Source of the DNA: Candidatus Aminicenantota bacterium
GTDB taxonomy: Bacteria > Acidobacteriota > Aminicenantia > Aminicenantales > Saccharicenantaceae
Reading direction: 5' to 3'
Length of the DNA: 6,871 bases
Assembly (NCBI GenBank): GCA_022867105.1
Contig: JALHVH010000294.1
Coordinates: 1 to 6,871 of the forward strand
The notes below the pieces were generated by a model that saw nothing but the letters and a program-made list of their open reading frames with translations, was not told the origin of the DNA and did not search any database. This document shows, piece by piece, positions 1-6,636 of this stretch. Position 1 is the first letter of the stretch; each line of letters starts with the position of its first letter. The position numbers and the translations under genes are program-made.

Positions 1-801
1 GAAGCGGACCGTCGAAAGATCACGGACAGGATCACCAGGGTCAAGAGGGACATTGCGGGTATCCAAGAGAGGCGGGCAGGCCAGAGGGAAAGCCGCCGGA
101 AGAGCCCCGTGCCGACGGTCTCCCTGGTCGGATATACGAGCGCCGGGAAATCCACCCTGTTCAACAGCCTGGCACGGGAGCGGCGGTTCACCTCGCCCAA
201 CCTCTTCGCCACTCTGGATCCCGTCCTGCGTCGCGTCTCCTACCCGGACAGCCTTCACTTTTTTCTTTCGGACACCGTCGGGTTCATCAAGAGACTGCCT
301 TTGGAACTCGTGACCTCCTTCCAGGCCACGTTGGAAGAGGTCCGGGTTGCGGATGCCGTCTGCCACATCATTGACGCGACCAGTCCCTATTCCCAAGAAC
401 AGGCCCGGGCCGTAGAGACCGTTCTGGCCAAGATCGGCGTCGCCGACGTTCCCATCCTCAAGATCTTCAACAAGATCGACCTGCTGCCGGAAGTCGAGCG
501 TGAGGACCTCCTCCGAAGGAACGGGGCCCCGGAGGGCCGGACCCTCTACATCTCGGCCTTGACCGGGGAGGGGATCCCGGACCTGATGGAGAAGCTCCGG
601 GAGATCCTTTTCCGGGACTACCGCCCGTTCACCCTTCTAATCCCCAGGGACCGCGAAGAAATGACCCGCTCCCTCCCTCAGCGTTCCATCATCCTGAAAA
701 GAAGGGAACGGGACGAGGGCCTGGAGTTCAAGATCATGGCCGACCCGGCGGTCATTGTCAGCTACCTGCCATTTCTGCAAAAAGGAGAAGACCGATGGTG
801 A
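1..801 (+). CDS. hflX: GTPase HflX, C-terminal part (5' end outside window)
   Basis: This reading frame is open from the first base of the window, so the N-terminus is missing; 266 codons remain. HflX is a GTP-hydrolysing factor that binds the large ribosomal subunit and, in characterised bacteria, splits stalled or heat-damaged ribosomes. Visible in order are the end of the basic linker helix, with the run DRRKITDRITRVKR, and then the G domain. G1 is GYTSAGKST (bases 130-156), a threonine in FATLDP is the likely switch I residue, G3 is DTVGF (from base 271), G4 is NKID (469-480) and G5 is SALTGEG (553-573). The segment after G3 (KRLPLELVTSFQATLEEV) is characteristic of HflX rather than Obg or Era. 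A short C-terminal domain follows. The ATG/GTG codons near base 109 are internal, because the upstream linker is in frame and family-like. The stop codon overlaps the next start by 7 bases, suggesting translational coupling. Confidence 0.95.
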   Translation, partial: EADRRKITDRITRVKRDIAGIQERRAGQRESRRKSPVPTVSLVGYTSAGKSTLFNSLARERRFTSPNLFATLDPVLRRVSYPDSLHFFLSDTVGFIKRLPLELVTSFQATLEEVRVADAVCHIIDATSPYSQEQARAVETVLAKIGVADVPILKIFNKIDLLPEVEREDLLRRNGAPEGRTLYISALTGEGIPDLMEKLREILFRDYRPFTLLIPRDREEMTRSLPQRSIILKRRERDEGLEFKIMADPAVIVSYLPFLQKGEDRW

Positions 802-2117
802 AGAAGTGGCTTCTCATCCTTTTCCTCGTGTCCCTGCCATGGGCCTGCGCCACCTTCCAGCCGCAGCCCCCTTCGTTCTATATCGAGGACCTGCCCCTAT
901 CCGTTACGACATCCATGTCACTTGAGCAGCGGATCGCCGCCGACGAGGCCTGGAAAGACCTGAAGGAGGGCGACAGCGGCAGGGCCGGGAAGTCGCTCTT
1001 GCGTCTCGGCCCCGGCAGTCCGGTTTACCACCTCGGCCTGGGCTTCATTCACTTCCAGGCGCAGGACCTGACGGCGGCGGAGTCGAGCTTCAAAGAGGCC
1101 CTGAAGCTCAGCCCCGACCTCATCCCCGCTTACCTGGGATTGGCCCAGATCGACCAGGCCAGAGGTCTGGAAGACCAGGTGTTTTCCGATTACCGTGAGG
1201 TCCTGAAGAGGGACCCGGGCCATTCCTGGGTCAAGCCCCGGTTCGAGGCCTTGCGTGAGAAAAAGACGGAAGATCTGCTGGCCGAAGCGAAAAGGGCCTT
1301 TGCGGCCGGATACGCCGAAGCCGGCAAAAAAGGCTTCCTCACGGCCCTTTTCTACTCCCCGGAATCCGTCGAGGCCCACCTCAGCCTGGCCCGCATCTAC
1401 AAGGGGGAAAAGAACATGCCTGGCGCCGTCCTCCATTACAAAGCCGCGAGCGCCGGCGACCCGAAGAACAAGGCGGTCCTCCGGGAATACGCTGGGGCCC
1501 TCTACGAATCGGAGCAGTTCGGCCTGAGCCTGGACGTCTATGAACAGCTGGTCGAGATGGCCCCACAGGACAAGGAGGCCCGGGGCCGGATCGAGGACTT
1601 GAAGAACAGGCTCGGGATCTACGAGCTTCCGAGCCTCTACAATGACATACCCAAGTCGGAGGCCGTCACAAGGGAAGACCTGGCGGCCCTGATCGCGGTG
1701 AAGTTCAAGGAGGTCCTCAACGACCCCGATGCAAAGCCGCCCATCCTCATCGACATCTCGACGTCCTGGGCCGCCAAGCCCATCCTGAAGGTCACGGCCC
1801 TGAACATTCTGGAATCCTACGAGAACCACACGTTCCTGCCCAGGAAAACCGTCAACCGGGCGGAACTGGCCGAGACCCTGGTGCGGCTGATCAACATCCT
1901 GAAGAACAGGGGATTCAAGTTCAGTCCGCAGATGGCCGCAGAGATGGTCCGTATCTCCGATGTCCCTCCGGAAAATTATTTTTACGCGCCGATCACCCAG
2001 ATCGTCGCCTACCAGATCATGGATCTCACCCCCAAGAGGACGTTCCAGCCGGACGCCGTGGTCCAAGGGCAGGAAGCCGTCAGGATCCTAGATATCATCC
2101 TGGCGCTCATGAAATAA
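795..2117 (+). CDS. Putative lipoprotein with TPR repeats and C-terminal SLH-like repeats
   Basis: A 440-residue protein of unknown specific function. Residues 1-17 form a basic then hydrophobic signal peptide ending at Cys18 (SLPWAC). Lipidation there is plausible, but Pro at -3 makes the lipobox non-canonical. Helical TPR-like repeats occupy about 75-260, for example AYLGLAQIDQARG near 112 and AHLSLARIYKGEKN near 194. They probably form a protein-interaction solenoid. From about 285 to the end there are SLH-like segments (VTREDLAALI, VNRAELAETLVRLI, ISDVPPENYFYAPI, then a final FQPD...GQEAVRILDIIL). SLH repeats usually attach proteins to peptidoglycan-linked polymers or the S-layer. The start is supported by AAAGGAG at 781-787, seven bases before ATG. 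The gene overlaps hflX and lies 15 bases before the phosphatidyltransferase gene, implying an operon. The likely location is the cell envelope. Assignment of SLH repeats is by pattern only. Confidence 0.85.
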   Translation: MVKKWLLILFLVSLPWACATFQPQPPSFYIEDLPLSVTTSMSLEQRIAADEAWKDLKEGDSGRAGKSLLRLGPGSPVYHLGLGFIHFQAQDLTAAESSFKEALKLSPDLIPAYLGLAQIDQARGLEDQVFSDYREVLKRDPGHSWVKPRFEALREKKTEDLLAEAKRAFAAGYAEAGKKGFLTALFYSPESVEAHLSLARIYKGEKNMPGAVLHYKAASAGDPKNKAVLREYAGALYESEQFGLSLDVYEQLVEMAPQDKEARGRIEDLKNRLGIYELPSLYNDIPKSEAVTREDLAALIAVKFKEVLNDPDAKPPILIDISTSWAAKPILKVTALNILESYENHTFLPRKTVNRAELAETLVRLINILKNRGFKFSPQMAAEMVRISDVPPENYFYAPITQIVAYQIMDLTPKRTFQPDAVVQGQEAVRILDIILALMK

Positions 2118-2132
2118 GGGGAAAGAGAAACG

Positions 2133-2699
2133 ATGACGAGAGAGCTCCGCACCCTACCCAACCTCCTGACCCTTTCCCGGATCCTCCTCGTCCCCGTCTT
2201 TCTCTGGATGATGCTCAAGCAGAAACCCGTCGAGGCCTTCATGGTCTTCCTCCTGGCCGGGTTGACCGACGTCCTGGACGGCCTGGCGGCCAGACTCTGG
2301 CACCAGAAGTCGAGGCTGGGGCTGTGGCTCGATCCGGCCGCGGACAAGATCCTCCTGACCACCGCCTTCGTCCTCCTCGGCCTGCCCGCAGTCAGCAAGC
2401 CCAATGCCATCCCCTTCCGGGTCGTCTTCATCGTGATCGGCCGCGACGTCCTCATCGCCGTCGCAGCCCTTCTCCTCATGCGCTTGAAGGGGCAAAAGGC
2501 CTTTTATCCGACGCTCCTGGGAAAGGTCAGCACGGTCTGCCAGGTCTTGACCGTTCTCGTCGTCCTGATCTTCAACACCATGGGAAAGACGTCGTCCATC
2601 CTCTCCTGGCTCTACGATGCGACCCTGGCCGCCACGGTCCTCTCCGGGGTCCAATACGCCTGCAAAGCTTTCCGAATCGTTGTTCCCCATGAAAAATAA
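2133..2699 (+). CDS. pgsA: CDP-alcohol phosphatidyltransferase, probable phosphatidylglycerophosphate synthase
   Basis: A 188-residue integral membrane enzyme, the usual length for PgsA. It carries the complete family signature DxxDGxxAR-x8-GxxxDxxxD: Asp46, Asp49, Gly50, Ala53, Arg54, Gly63, Asp67 and Asp71. The aspartates bind two metal ions and the CDP-alcohol, and Asp71 is the expected catalytic base. The N-terminal PNLLTLSRI segment is also typical. About five or six hydrophobic helices are visible, near 10-30, 34-46, 72-92, 97-117, 130-150 and 155-180. The expected reaction is CDP-diacylglycerol plus glycerol-3-phosphate giving phosphatidylglycerophosphate and CMP, the committed step to phosphatidylglycerol at the inner membrane. 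The signature alone cannot exclude a bacterial cardiolipin synthase of the same superfamily. A purine-rich AGGGGA at 2117-2122, overlapping the previous stop, is the likely ribosome site. The stop codon lies directly against an intergenic repeat-like motif. Confidence 0.88.
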   Translation: MTRELRTLPNLLTLSRILLVPVFLWMMLKQKPVEAFMVFLLAGLTDVLDGLAARLWHQKSRLGLWLDPAADKILLTTAFVLLGLPAVSKPNAIPFRVVFIVIGRDVLIAVAALLLMRLKGQKAFYPTLLGKVSTVCQVLTVLVVLIFNTMGKTSSILSWLYDATLAATVLSGVQYACKAFRIVVPHEK

Positions 2700-2728
2700 G
2701 GGGTCAGCTCTTAACGTTTAACTTTTTT
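2700..2728 (+). repeat. GGGGTCAG-type motif, possible REP/transposase-associated end
   Basis: GGGGTCAG at 2700-2707 follows the pgsA TAA with no gap. It is followed by CTCTTAACGTTTAAC and a T6 tract at 2723-2728. From general knowledge, sequences beginning GGGGTCAG and continuing into a TTAA-rich stretch commonly flank REP-associated Y1 tyrosine transposase (RAYT) genes in several environmental bacterial groups. No transposase is present here, so this would be an orphan end or remnant. The near-palindrome TTAACGTTTAA is too weak for an intrinsic terminator stem. The identification is tentative. Confidence 0.35.
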
Positions 2729-2753
2729 GGTTCTCTTACATTTAGTGTGGGTT

Positions 2754-2796
2754 GGGGGCTTGGACGGGACGGCCTGAATGCCGTCCTCAAGCCCCC
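2754..2796 (+). terminator. Strong two-part hairpin downstream of pgsA, possible terminator
   Basis: The outer stem is GGGGGCTTG (2754-2762) with CAAGCCCCC (2788-2796), 9 base pairs. The inner stem is GGACGGC (2767-2773) with GCCGTCC (2780-2786), 7 base pairs, and the loop is CTGAAT. An internal loop of four bases against one separates the stems. No T tract follows directly; the nearest is T6 at 2821-2826. It is therefore not a textbook rho-independent terminator, although its position 55 bases after the last plus-strand gene fits transcription termination or RNA 3'-end protection. It is also the left unit of the larger inverted repeat. Confidence 0.45.
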
Positions 2797-2900
2797 GTAG
2801 CGGAGGGGGGACCCGTCGGCTTTTTTGACGGGGGGAACCGACGGGACTGGTTCCCCGGGGGCCGGGGGAGTGAGGGCGGCTTCAGGCCATCCCGTGCAAG
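2759..2900. repeat. Long imperfect inverted repeat between convergent genes (BIME/REPIN-like)
   Basis: The left arm 2759-2797 and the reverse complement of 2863-2900 agree in about 33 of 39 aligned columns (hand alignment), with shared blocks CTTG, ACGGGA, GGCCTGAA, GCCG, CCTCA and CCCCCG. The left arm is a strong hairpin; the right arm folds only weakly (GGC/GCC around TTCAG with flanking GGG/CCC). The unit thus resembles two inverted copies of a palindromic repeat. The centre adds CCCGTCGG (2812-2819) against CCGACGGG (2838-2845), nearly coaxial with the outer arms, and a competing hairpin GGGGAACC (2832-2839) with GGTTCCCC (2849-2856). GACGGG occurs three times (2763, 2827, 2840), and its complement CCCGTC at 2812 can pair with any of them. 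Function is not shown by sequence; a bidirectional transcription barrier or a mobile REP pair are both possible. Confidence 0.75.
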
Positions 2901-2907
2901 ATATTGA

Positions 2908-4356
2908 TTACATGTTCTTGTCGATGAAGCCTTTTCTCAAGGTCATCCACAGGATCTTGATGTCGAGGCCGAAGGACCAGTTCTGAATGTAATAGAAGTC
3001 GTATTCCAGCCGCTTTTCGATCGACGTGTCCTGCCTCAGATTGTGGACCTGGGCCCAGCCGGTGATCCCCGATTTGACCTTGTGGCGGAGCATGTATTTC
3101 GGAATCTTCTCCCGGAAGTCCAGGACGAAGGACGGCCTCTCGGGGCGCGGCCCGATCAGGCTCATATGGCCCAGGAGGACATTGACGAGCTGAGGAACCT
3201 CGTCGATGCTGTATTTCCTGAGGAACCTGCCGAGCCTCGTGATGCGCGGATCGTCGCGTTCAGACATGACCGGGCCCGACTCCTTTTCGGCGTCGCAGAC
3301 CATGGTCCGGAACTTGTGGATGACGAAGCTCCGACCGTCCAACCCGACGCGCTCCTGGTGGTAGAAGACCGGCCCCCTCGAAGTGAGCTTGATGAGGAGG
3401 GCGACGATGAGTATCACCGGGGACAGCAGGATGAGGAGCAGGGCCGAAACGACGGTGTCGGTCGCCCTCTTGACGAGCTGCCGGCCCCCCTTGAGGGGAA
3501 CGTCGTCGATCGTGATCACGGGGAATCCGTCGAGGTCCTGGATGTTCGCCCTGAGGGTCAGGAGCTGGAACAGGTCCGGGACGAGCCGGACATTGACGGG
3601 ATACTTGGTCACGACCTGGAACGTTTCGAGGATCTTGGAATAACGCTCGAAGTCCAGGGCCACGTAAACCTCGGAAATGCCGTATTCCTCAACCACGGCG
3701 CCGAGCTCAGCCAGCGGGCCGAGGACCTTGACGCCGCCGTCAACATCGATCGTCTCCCCCGCTCTCCTCTCATCATCCAGGAAGCCCTGGACCCGGAAGC
3801 CGAGGTCTTTGAAAGTCTGAAGCTTCTGGGCGATCATCTTCCCCATTTCGCCCGCCCCGATGATGACGACATTGGTCAGGTTCAGGCCCCGGGAGTAGCG
3901 CCTTTTCATGAAGAAATAGATCTGGTTCCGGAAGATCAAGATCACAAAGAGGACACTCACGAAATAGACGGCCAGGAAGCCGTGCGAGAGTTTAAAGGTC
4001 ATCCGGTAGATGGGCGCCTGCCCCTGGCTGTAATTGTAGAGGTAGTTCAGGATGGAAAACGAGACGAGGATGGTTAAAAAGGCGTTAAGGGTGACGTAGA
4101 GGAAGTCGTCGATCCTGGCTCGGCGGAGCTTACTCTTGTAGAACCCCTGGAGATAGAAGACGCCGAGATGGACGGCCAGAAATAGGGGAAAGACGGCAAT
4201 ATAGGACCGAAGAGGAGGGATCCCCCGGGCCGGATCGACCGGGACGATATAGGCGTAGAAACGGAAGAGATAGGAATAGAAATAGGAAACGAGGATCGCC
4301 AGGCTGTCGCTCAGGATGAAGAGCCCCATGAGCCTGAGCCGTTTTTCCGCCATCAT
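2908..4356 (-). CDS. Polyprenyl-phosphate hexose-1-phosphate transferase (WcaJ/WbaP type)
   Basis: This inner-membrane enzyme starts exopolysaccharide, capsule or O-antigen synthesis by moving a hexose-1-phosphate, usually glucose or galactose, from a UDP-sugar to undecaprenyl phosphate. Counting residues from an upstream ATG at 4380, four N-terminal membrane helices lie near 17-40, 60-80, 95-115 and 130-152. A Rossmann-like domain follows, with GAGEMG at 175-180. The catalytic domain starts near 300 with a hydrophobic re-entrant helix containing Ser320-Pro321. KFRTM is at 356-360, the active-site Asp393-Glu394 pair sits in SIDEVPQL, and MSLIGPRPE follows. The end, TLRKGFIDKNM, resembles WcaJ-type glucose transferases. 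I prefer the ATG at 4356: it gives an ATGA 4-base overlap with the upstream stop and has GGGGG six bases before it, whereas 4380 has no visible ribosome site. ATG at 4353 is also possible. Donor sugar is not predictable. Confidence 0.93.
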   Translation of the reverse strand: MMAEKRLRLMGLFILSDSLAILVSYFYSYLFRFYAYIVPVDPARGIPPLRSYIAVFPLFLAVHLGVFYLQGFYKSKLRRARIDDFLYVTLNAFLTILVSFSILNYLYNYSQGQAPIYRMTFKLSHGFLAVYFVSVLFVILIFRNQIYFFMKRRYSRGLNLTNVVIIGAGEMGKMIAQKLQTFKDLGFRVQGFLDDERRAGETIDVDGGVKVLGPLAELGAVVEEYGISEVYVALDFERYSKILETFQVVTKYPVNVRLVPDLFQLLTLRANIQDLDGFPVITIDDVPLKGGRQLVKRATDTVVSALLLILLSPVILIVALLIKLTSRGPVFYHQERVGLDGRSFVIHKFRTMVCDAEKESGPVMSERDDPRITRLGRFLRKYSIDEVPQLVNVLLGHMSLIGPRPERPSFVLDFREKIPKYMLRHKVKSGITGWAQVHNLRQDTSIEKRLEYDFYYIQNWSFGLDIKILWMTLRKGFIDKNM

Positions 4357-5462
4357 GCCGGGCCCCCATGCTCGGTCCATTTTTGCCCGAGGTAGGCGGA
4401 GATCCGTTCCTTGAAATTCTTCCGGGAAAAACCCATGGCATTCGATCTTACGGCGGCCCTATTACATTCGAAGGCCCGGAATTTGTCAAGGGCGCCCAAG
4501 AGGCCCGTGGCCGAAGGTTCCTCGAAAAGAAGGCCGGTCTTTCCCGGGACGACGGCCTCCCGGGAGCCTCCCCTGTCGTAGGCGATAACAGGCGTCCCGC
4601 ACGCCTGGGCTTCGATGGCGGCGATGCCAAAATCCTCCTCGCCGGGCACGATGAATGCTTTCGCCCCCCGGTAGAGATGCCGGAGGTCCTCGGAGCCCAC
4701 CGAACCCTTGAATTCGATGTTCGGCCGGGCGCGCCTCTTGAGGGCCTTGTATTCAGGGCCGGTGCCGACGATTTTCAGGGGAGCGCCCGTCCCGTTGAAC
4801 GCCTCGACGGCCAGGTCGATCCGCTTGTAAGGGACGAGCGCCGAGACGATCAGAAAGTAATCGCCTGTCGGCGCGGACTCGTCCGGTGTAAAGAAGTCCG
4901 TGTCCGCCGGTGGATGGATGACGTCGGCCTTCCGCCGATAATATCGCTCGACCCTGCGGGCGACGTTGGCCGAATTGGCGACGAAATGGTCGACACGGGC
5001 CGAGCTCGCGGCGTCCCATGTCCGAAGGCCGTGGACGACGGGCGGGATGAGGAACCGGGATAAGGGGGAAAGCCGGGCCGGCGAAAAGTAAGAGAAATAC
5101 AGGTTCCAAGCGTAGCGCATGGGAGAATGGATGTAGCAAACGTGGAGAGCGTCCGGACGCGGGATGACACCTTTCGCCACGCAATGGGAGGTGGAGACGA
5201 CGAGGTCATAAGCCTGGAGGTCGAACATTTCCACGGCCATGGGAAAGAGAGGAAGATAGAAGCGGTACTTATTCCTGAGGAATGGCATGCCCTGGAGGAA
5301 ACTCGTCCTGATGACGCGCCTTTCGATGTCCTCGCGCTGGCTGCCCTTGAAGTGGAAGAGGGTATAGATCGGAGCCTTGGGGAAGACTTCGGCCAGGACT
5401 TCCAGGACCTTTTCACCGCCTCTCTGCCCGGTCAGCCAGTCATGGACAAGGGCGACTTTCAT
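4353..5462 (-). CDS. Family 4 glycosyltransferase, WbaZ-like
   Basis: A 369-residue cytoplasmic or membrane-associated retaining glycosyltransferase with the GT-B fold. The N-terminus MKVALVHDWLTGQRGGEKV contains the Gly-Gly loop (15-16) typical of the WbaZ-like branch, whose characterised members are mannosyltransferases. The second domain has ALVPYKRID, with Lys213-Arg214 likely to contact the nucleotide-sugar phosphates. The EX7E motif is Glu276 to Glu284 in EEDFGIAAIEAQACGTPVIA. It presumably adds one sugar to the lipid-linked repeat unit begun by the phosphotransferase encoded next to it. Three in-frame starts exist: TTG at 5477, ATG at 5471 and ATG at 5462. I chose 5462 because family members begin MKVALVHDW, a GGA lies five bases upstream, and a promoter-like TATAAT at 5480-5485 would leave no leader for the TTG. 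Its stop overlaps the next gene. The sugar and linkage are unknown. Confidence 0.9.
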   Translation of the reverse strand: MKVALVHDWLTGQRGGEKVLEVLAEVFPKAPIYTLFHFKGSQREDIERRVIRTSFLQGMPFLRNKYRFYLPLFPMAVEMFDLQAYDLVVSTSHCVAKGVIPRPDALHVCYIHSPMRYAWNLYFSYFSPARLSPLSRFLIPPVVHGLRTWDAASSARVDHFVANSANVARRVERYYRRKADVIHPPADTDFFTPDESAPTGDYFLIVSALVPYKRIDLAVEAFNGTGAPLKIVGTGPEYKALKRRARPNIEFKGSVGSEDLRHLYRGAKAFIVPGEEDFGIAAIEAQACGTPVIAYDRGGSREAVVPGKTGLLFEEPSATGLLGALDKFRAFECNRAAVRSNAMGFSRKNFKERISAYLGQKWTEHGGPA

Positions 5463-5479
5463 GTTTTCCATCGGCAATG

Positions 5480-5509
5480 ATTATATCTTAAACAGGAGTC
5501 GCCGCTCAA
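5480..5509 (-). promoter_or_regulatory. Sigma-70-like promoter inside the glycosyltransferase run
   Basis: Read on the minus strand, TTGAGC (5509-5504) is followed after 18 bases by a perfect TATAAT (5485-5480). The -35 box matches consensus at four of six positions and overlaps the stop codon of the upstream glycosyltransferase gene. A start of transcription near 5473 would give a leader of about ten bases before ATG 5462. The 28-base spacer is AT-rich compared with its surroundings, which makes a chance TATAAT more likely to be noticed but also fits a promoter. No experimental support is possible here. Confidence 0.4.
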
Positions 5510-6636
5510 CCGGCATTCCGGAAGACATCCAGGTAGAGGGCTTCGGTCTCGCGGACCATGCGCTCCAAGGAGAAGGCGGGCGGGATGTCCCGCCTCGCCC
5601 GTTCACCCAGCTTGCCGGCCAGGTCCCGGTCCCTAAGAAGCAGAATAAGGGCCGCGGCCAGCTGTCCGGGGTCGCGGGGCGGGACGAGGACCCCCGTCTC
5701 GCCGCTCCGGATGACCTCCCGCACCCCGTCGATATCGGTCGCGACGATGGGCTTGCCGAGCGCCGCGGCCTCTACGAGGACATAGGGCAGGCCCTCCCAA
5801 AGCGAAGGCAGGACGAAGACGTCGGCAGCGGCCATCACTTCGCGGGCGTCTTTCCTTTCGCCGAGGAGCGCGGCGCTTTCCCCGATTCGGAGCCTCCTCA
5901 CCGCGGAAGCCAGTTTCGACTCCAGGGGCCCGCCCCCGGCGATCACGACCTTCACGGCCGGGACCTCCTCACGGATGAGCGGAACCGCCCGGAGGAGGTA
6001 CTTCAATCCCTTTTGCCTGTGGAGGCGTGAAACCGCGACGACAAGAGGTCTCCCGGCCGACCCGAGCTCGTTTTTCTTGGCCGCGCCATCGAAGCCCGGG
6101 ATCCCTCCGGCCGGATCGATGCCGTTCCGGATCAGCCGGGCCTTTCCGGCCGGCGCCAGCCGCAGGTTCATCCCCTTCTGCAGGTCCGCCTGGGAGACGA
6201 AGATGACGGCGTCCGTGGACCTGGAAAGCCGGCGCTCAAGGACGATAGACGCCCGTTTCAGCAGGGGGTTCCGGTAATGAAGATAATGGATGCCGTGGAG
6301 CGTATGGACGACCGCCGGAATACCGGCCTTTTTCGCGGCCAGGCGGCCGTAAAGACCGGCGACCCCGCCATGGGTGTGGAGGATATCAACACCCAGCCCT
6401 CCGAGCGCCGCGGCGATCCTGCCTGCGGCCCAGGGACCCGACGACTTCCGGATATCGATGGGGATGTGCGGAACGCCAAGCTTCCCGAGCTCATCCGCAA
6501 GGGGGCCTCCCCCCCCTGATGCGGCCAGGACTTCGAACTTTTCCTTGTCGAGGCCCTTGGCCAGCGAGAGAAGGGTGATCTGCCCTCCGCCCAGGAAGGG
6601 CCGGTCGATCATTTCCAGGACCTTGATCCTACTCAT
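5506..6636 (-). CDS. Family 4 glycosyltransferase
   Basis: A 376-residue GT-B glycosyltransferase, from a different GT4 branch than its downstream neighbour. The N-terminal acceptor domain begins IKVLEMIDRPFLGGGQ, with a Gly-rich loop at 16-18, and includes DILHTHGGVAGLYGRLAA near 84-101 and HTLHGIHYLHY near 111. The donor domain starts around 195 with PLVVAVSRLHRQKGLKYLL, where Arg204 and Lys209 are the likely phosphate-binding residues. The EX7E motif is Glu281 to Glu289 in WEGLPYVLVEAAALGKPIVA. The product is probably a sugar transfer to a lipid-linked oligosaccharide at the inner face of the membrane. ATG 6636 has a weak CGGAAC a few bases upstream and overlaps the preceding gene's stop by 8 bases, so translation is probably coupled. 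The gap to the next gene is about 28-43 bases depending on that gene's start. Sugar specificity is not predictable. Confidence 0.9.
   Translation of the reverse strand: MSRIKVLEMIDRPFLGGGQITLLSLAKGLDKEKFEVLAASGGGGPLADELGKLGVPHIPIDIRKSSGPWAAGRIAAALGGLGVDILHTHGGVAGLYGRLAAKKAGIPAVVHTLHGIHYLHYRNPLLKRASIVLERRLSRSTDAVIFVSQADLQKGMNLRLAPAGKARLIRNGIDPAGGIPGFDGAAKKNELGSAGRPLVVAVSRLHRQKGLKYLLRAVPLIREEVPAVKVVIAGGGPLESKLASAVRRLRIGESAALLGERKDAREVMAAADVFVLPSLWEGLPYVLVEAAALGKPIVATDIDGVREVIRSGETGVLVPPRDPGQLAAALILLLRDRDLAGKLGERARRDIPPAFSLERMVRETEALYLDVFRNAG

Noticed and set aside
918..2066. A 382-codon open frame on the minus strand, opposite the TPR/SLH gene
   Set aside because: It mirrors the codon phase of a convincing plus-strand gene, has no recognisable domain, and its D/G/R/V/L-rich composition is what the antisense of a GC-rich gene gives.
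2154..2690. A 178-codon minus-strand frame opposite pgsA
   Set aside because: Antisense shadow: the plus strand carries the complete CDP-alcohol phosphatidyltransferase signature, while the shadow is a D/E/G/Q-rich sequence without domains.
2723..2728. T6 tract after pgsA as a rho-independent terminator
   Set aside because: The only upstream pairing is the weak TTAA/TTAA around CGT; there is no GC-rich stem directly before the tract.
2700..2907. Possible small RNA gene or riboswitch in the convergent gap
   Set aside because: There is strong structure but no promoter I can support, no downstream gene in the right orientation for a riboswitch, and no familiar RNA family. Repeat or terminator is simpler.
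3043..4077. A 344-codon open frame on the plus strand, opposite the phosphotransferase gene
   Set aside because: The minus strand here encodes the full catalytic signature of the phosphotransferase. The plus-strand frame is acidic and low in complexity, with no family resemblance.
4353..6636. Tandem duplication of the two GT4 genes
   Set aside because: They share only the general GT-B and EX7E features. Their N-terminal domains and motif contexts differ, so they belong to different GT4 branches rather than a recent duplication.
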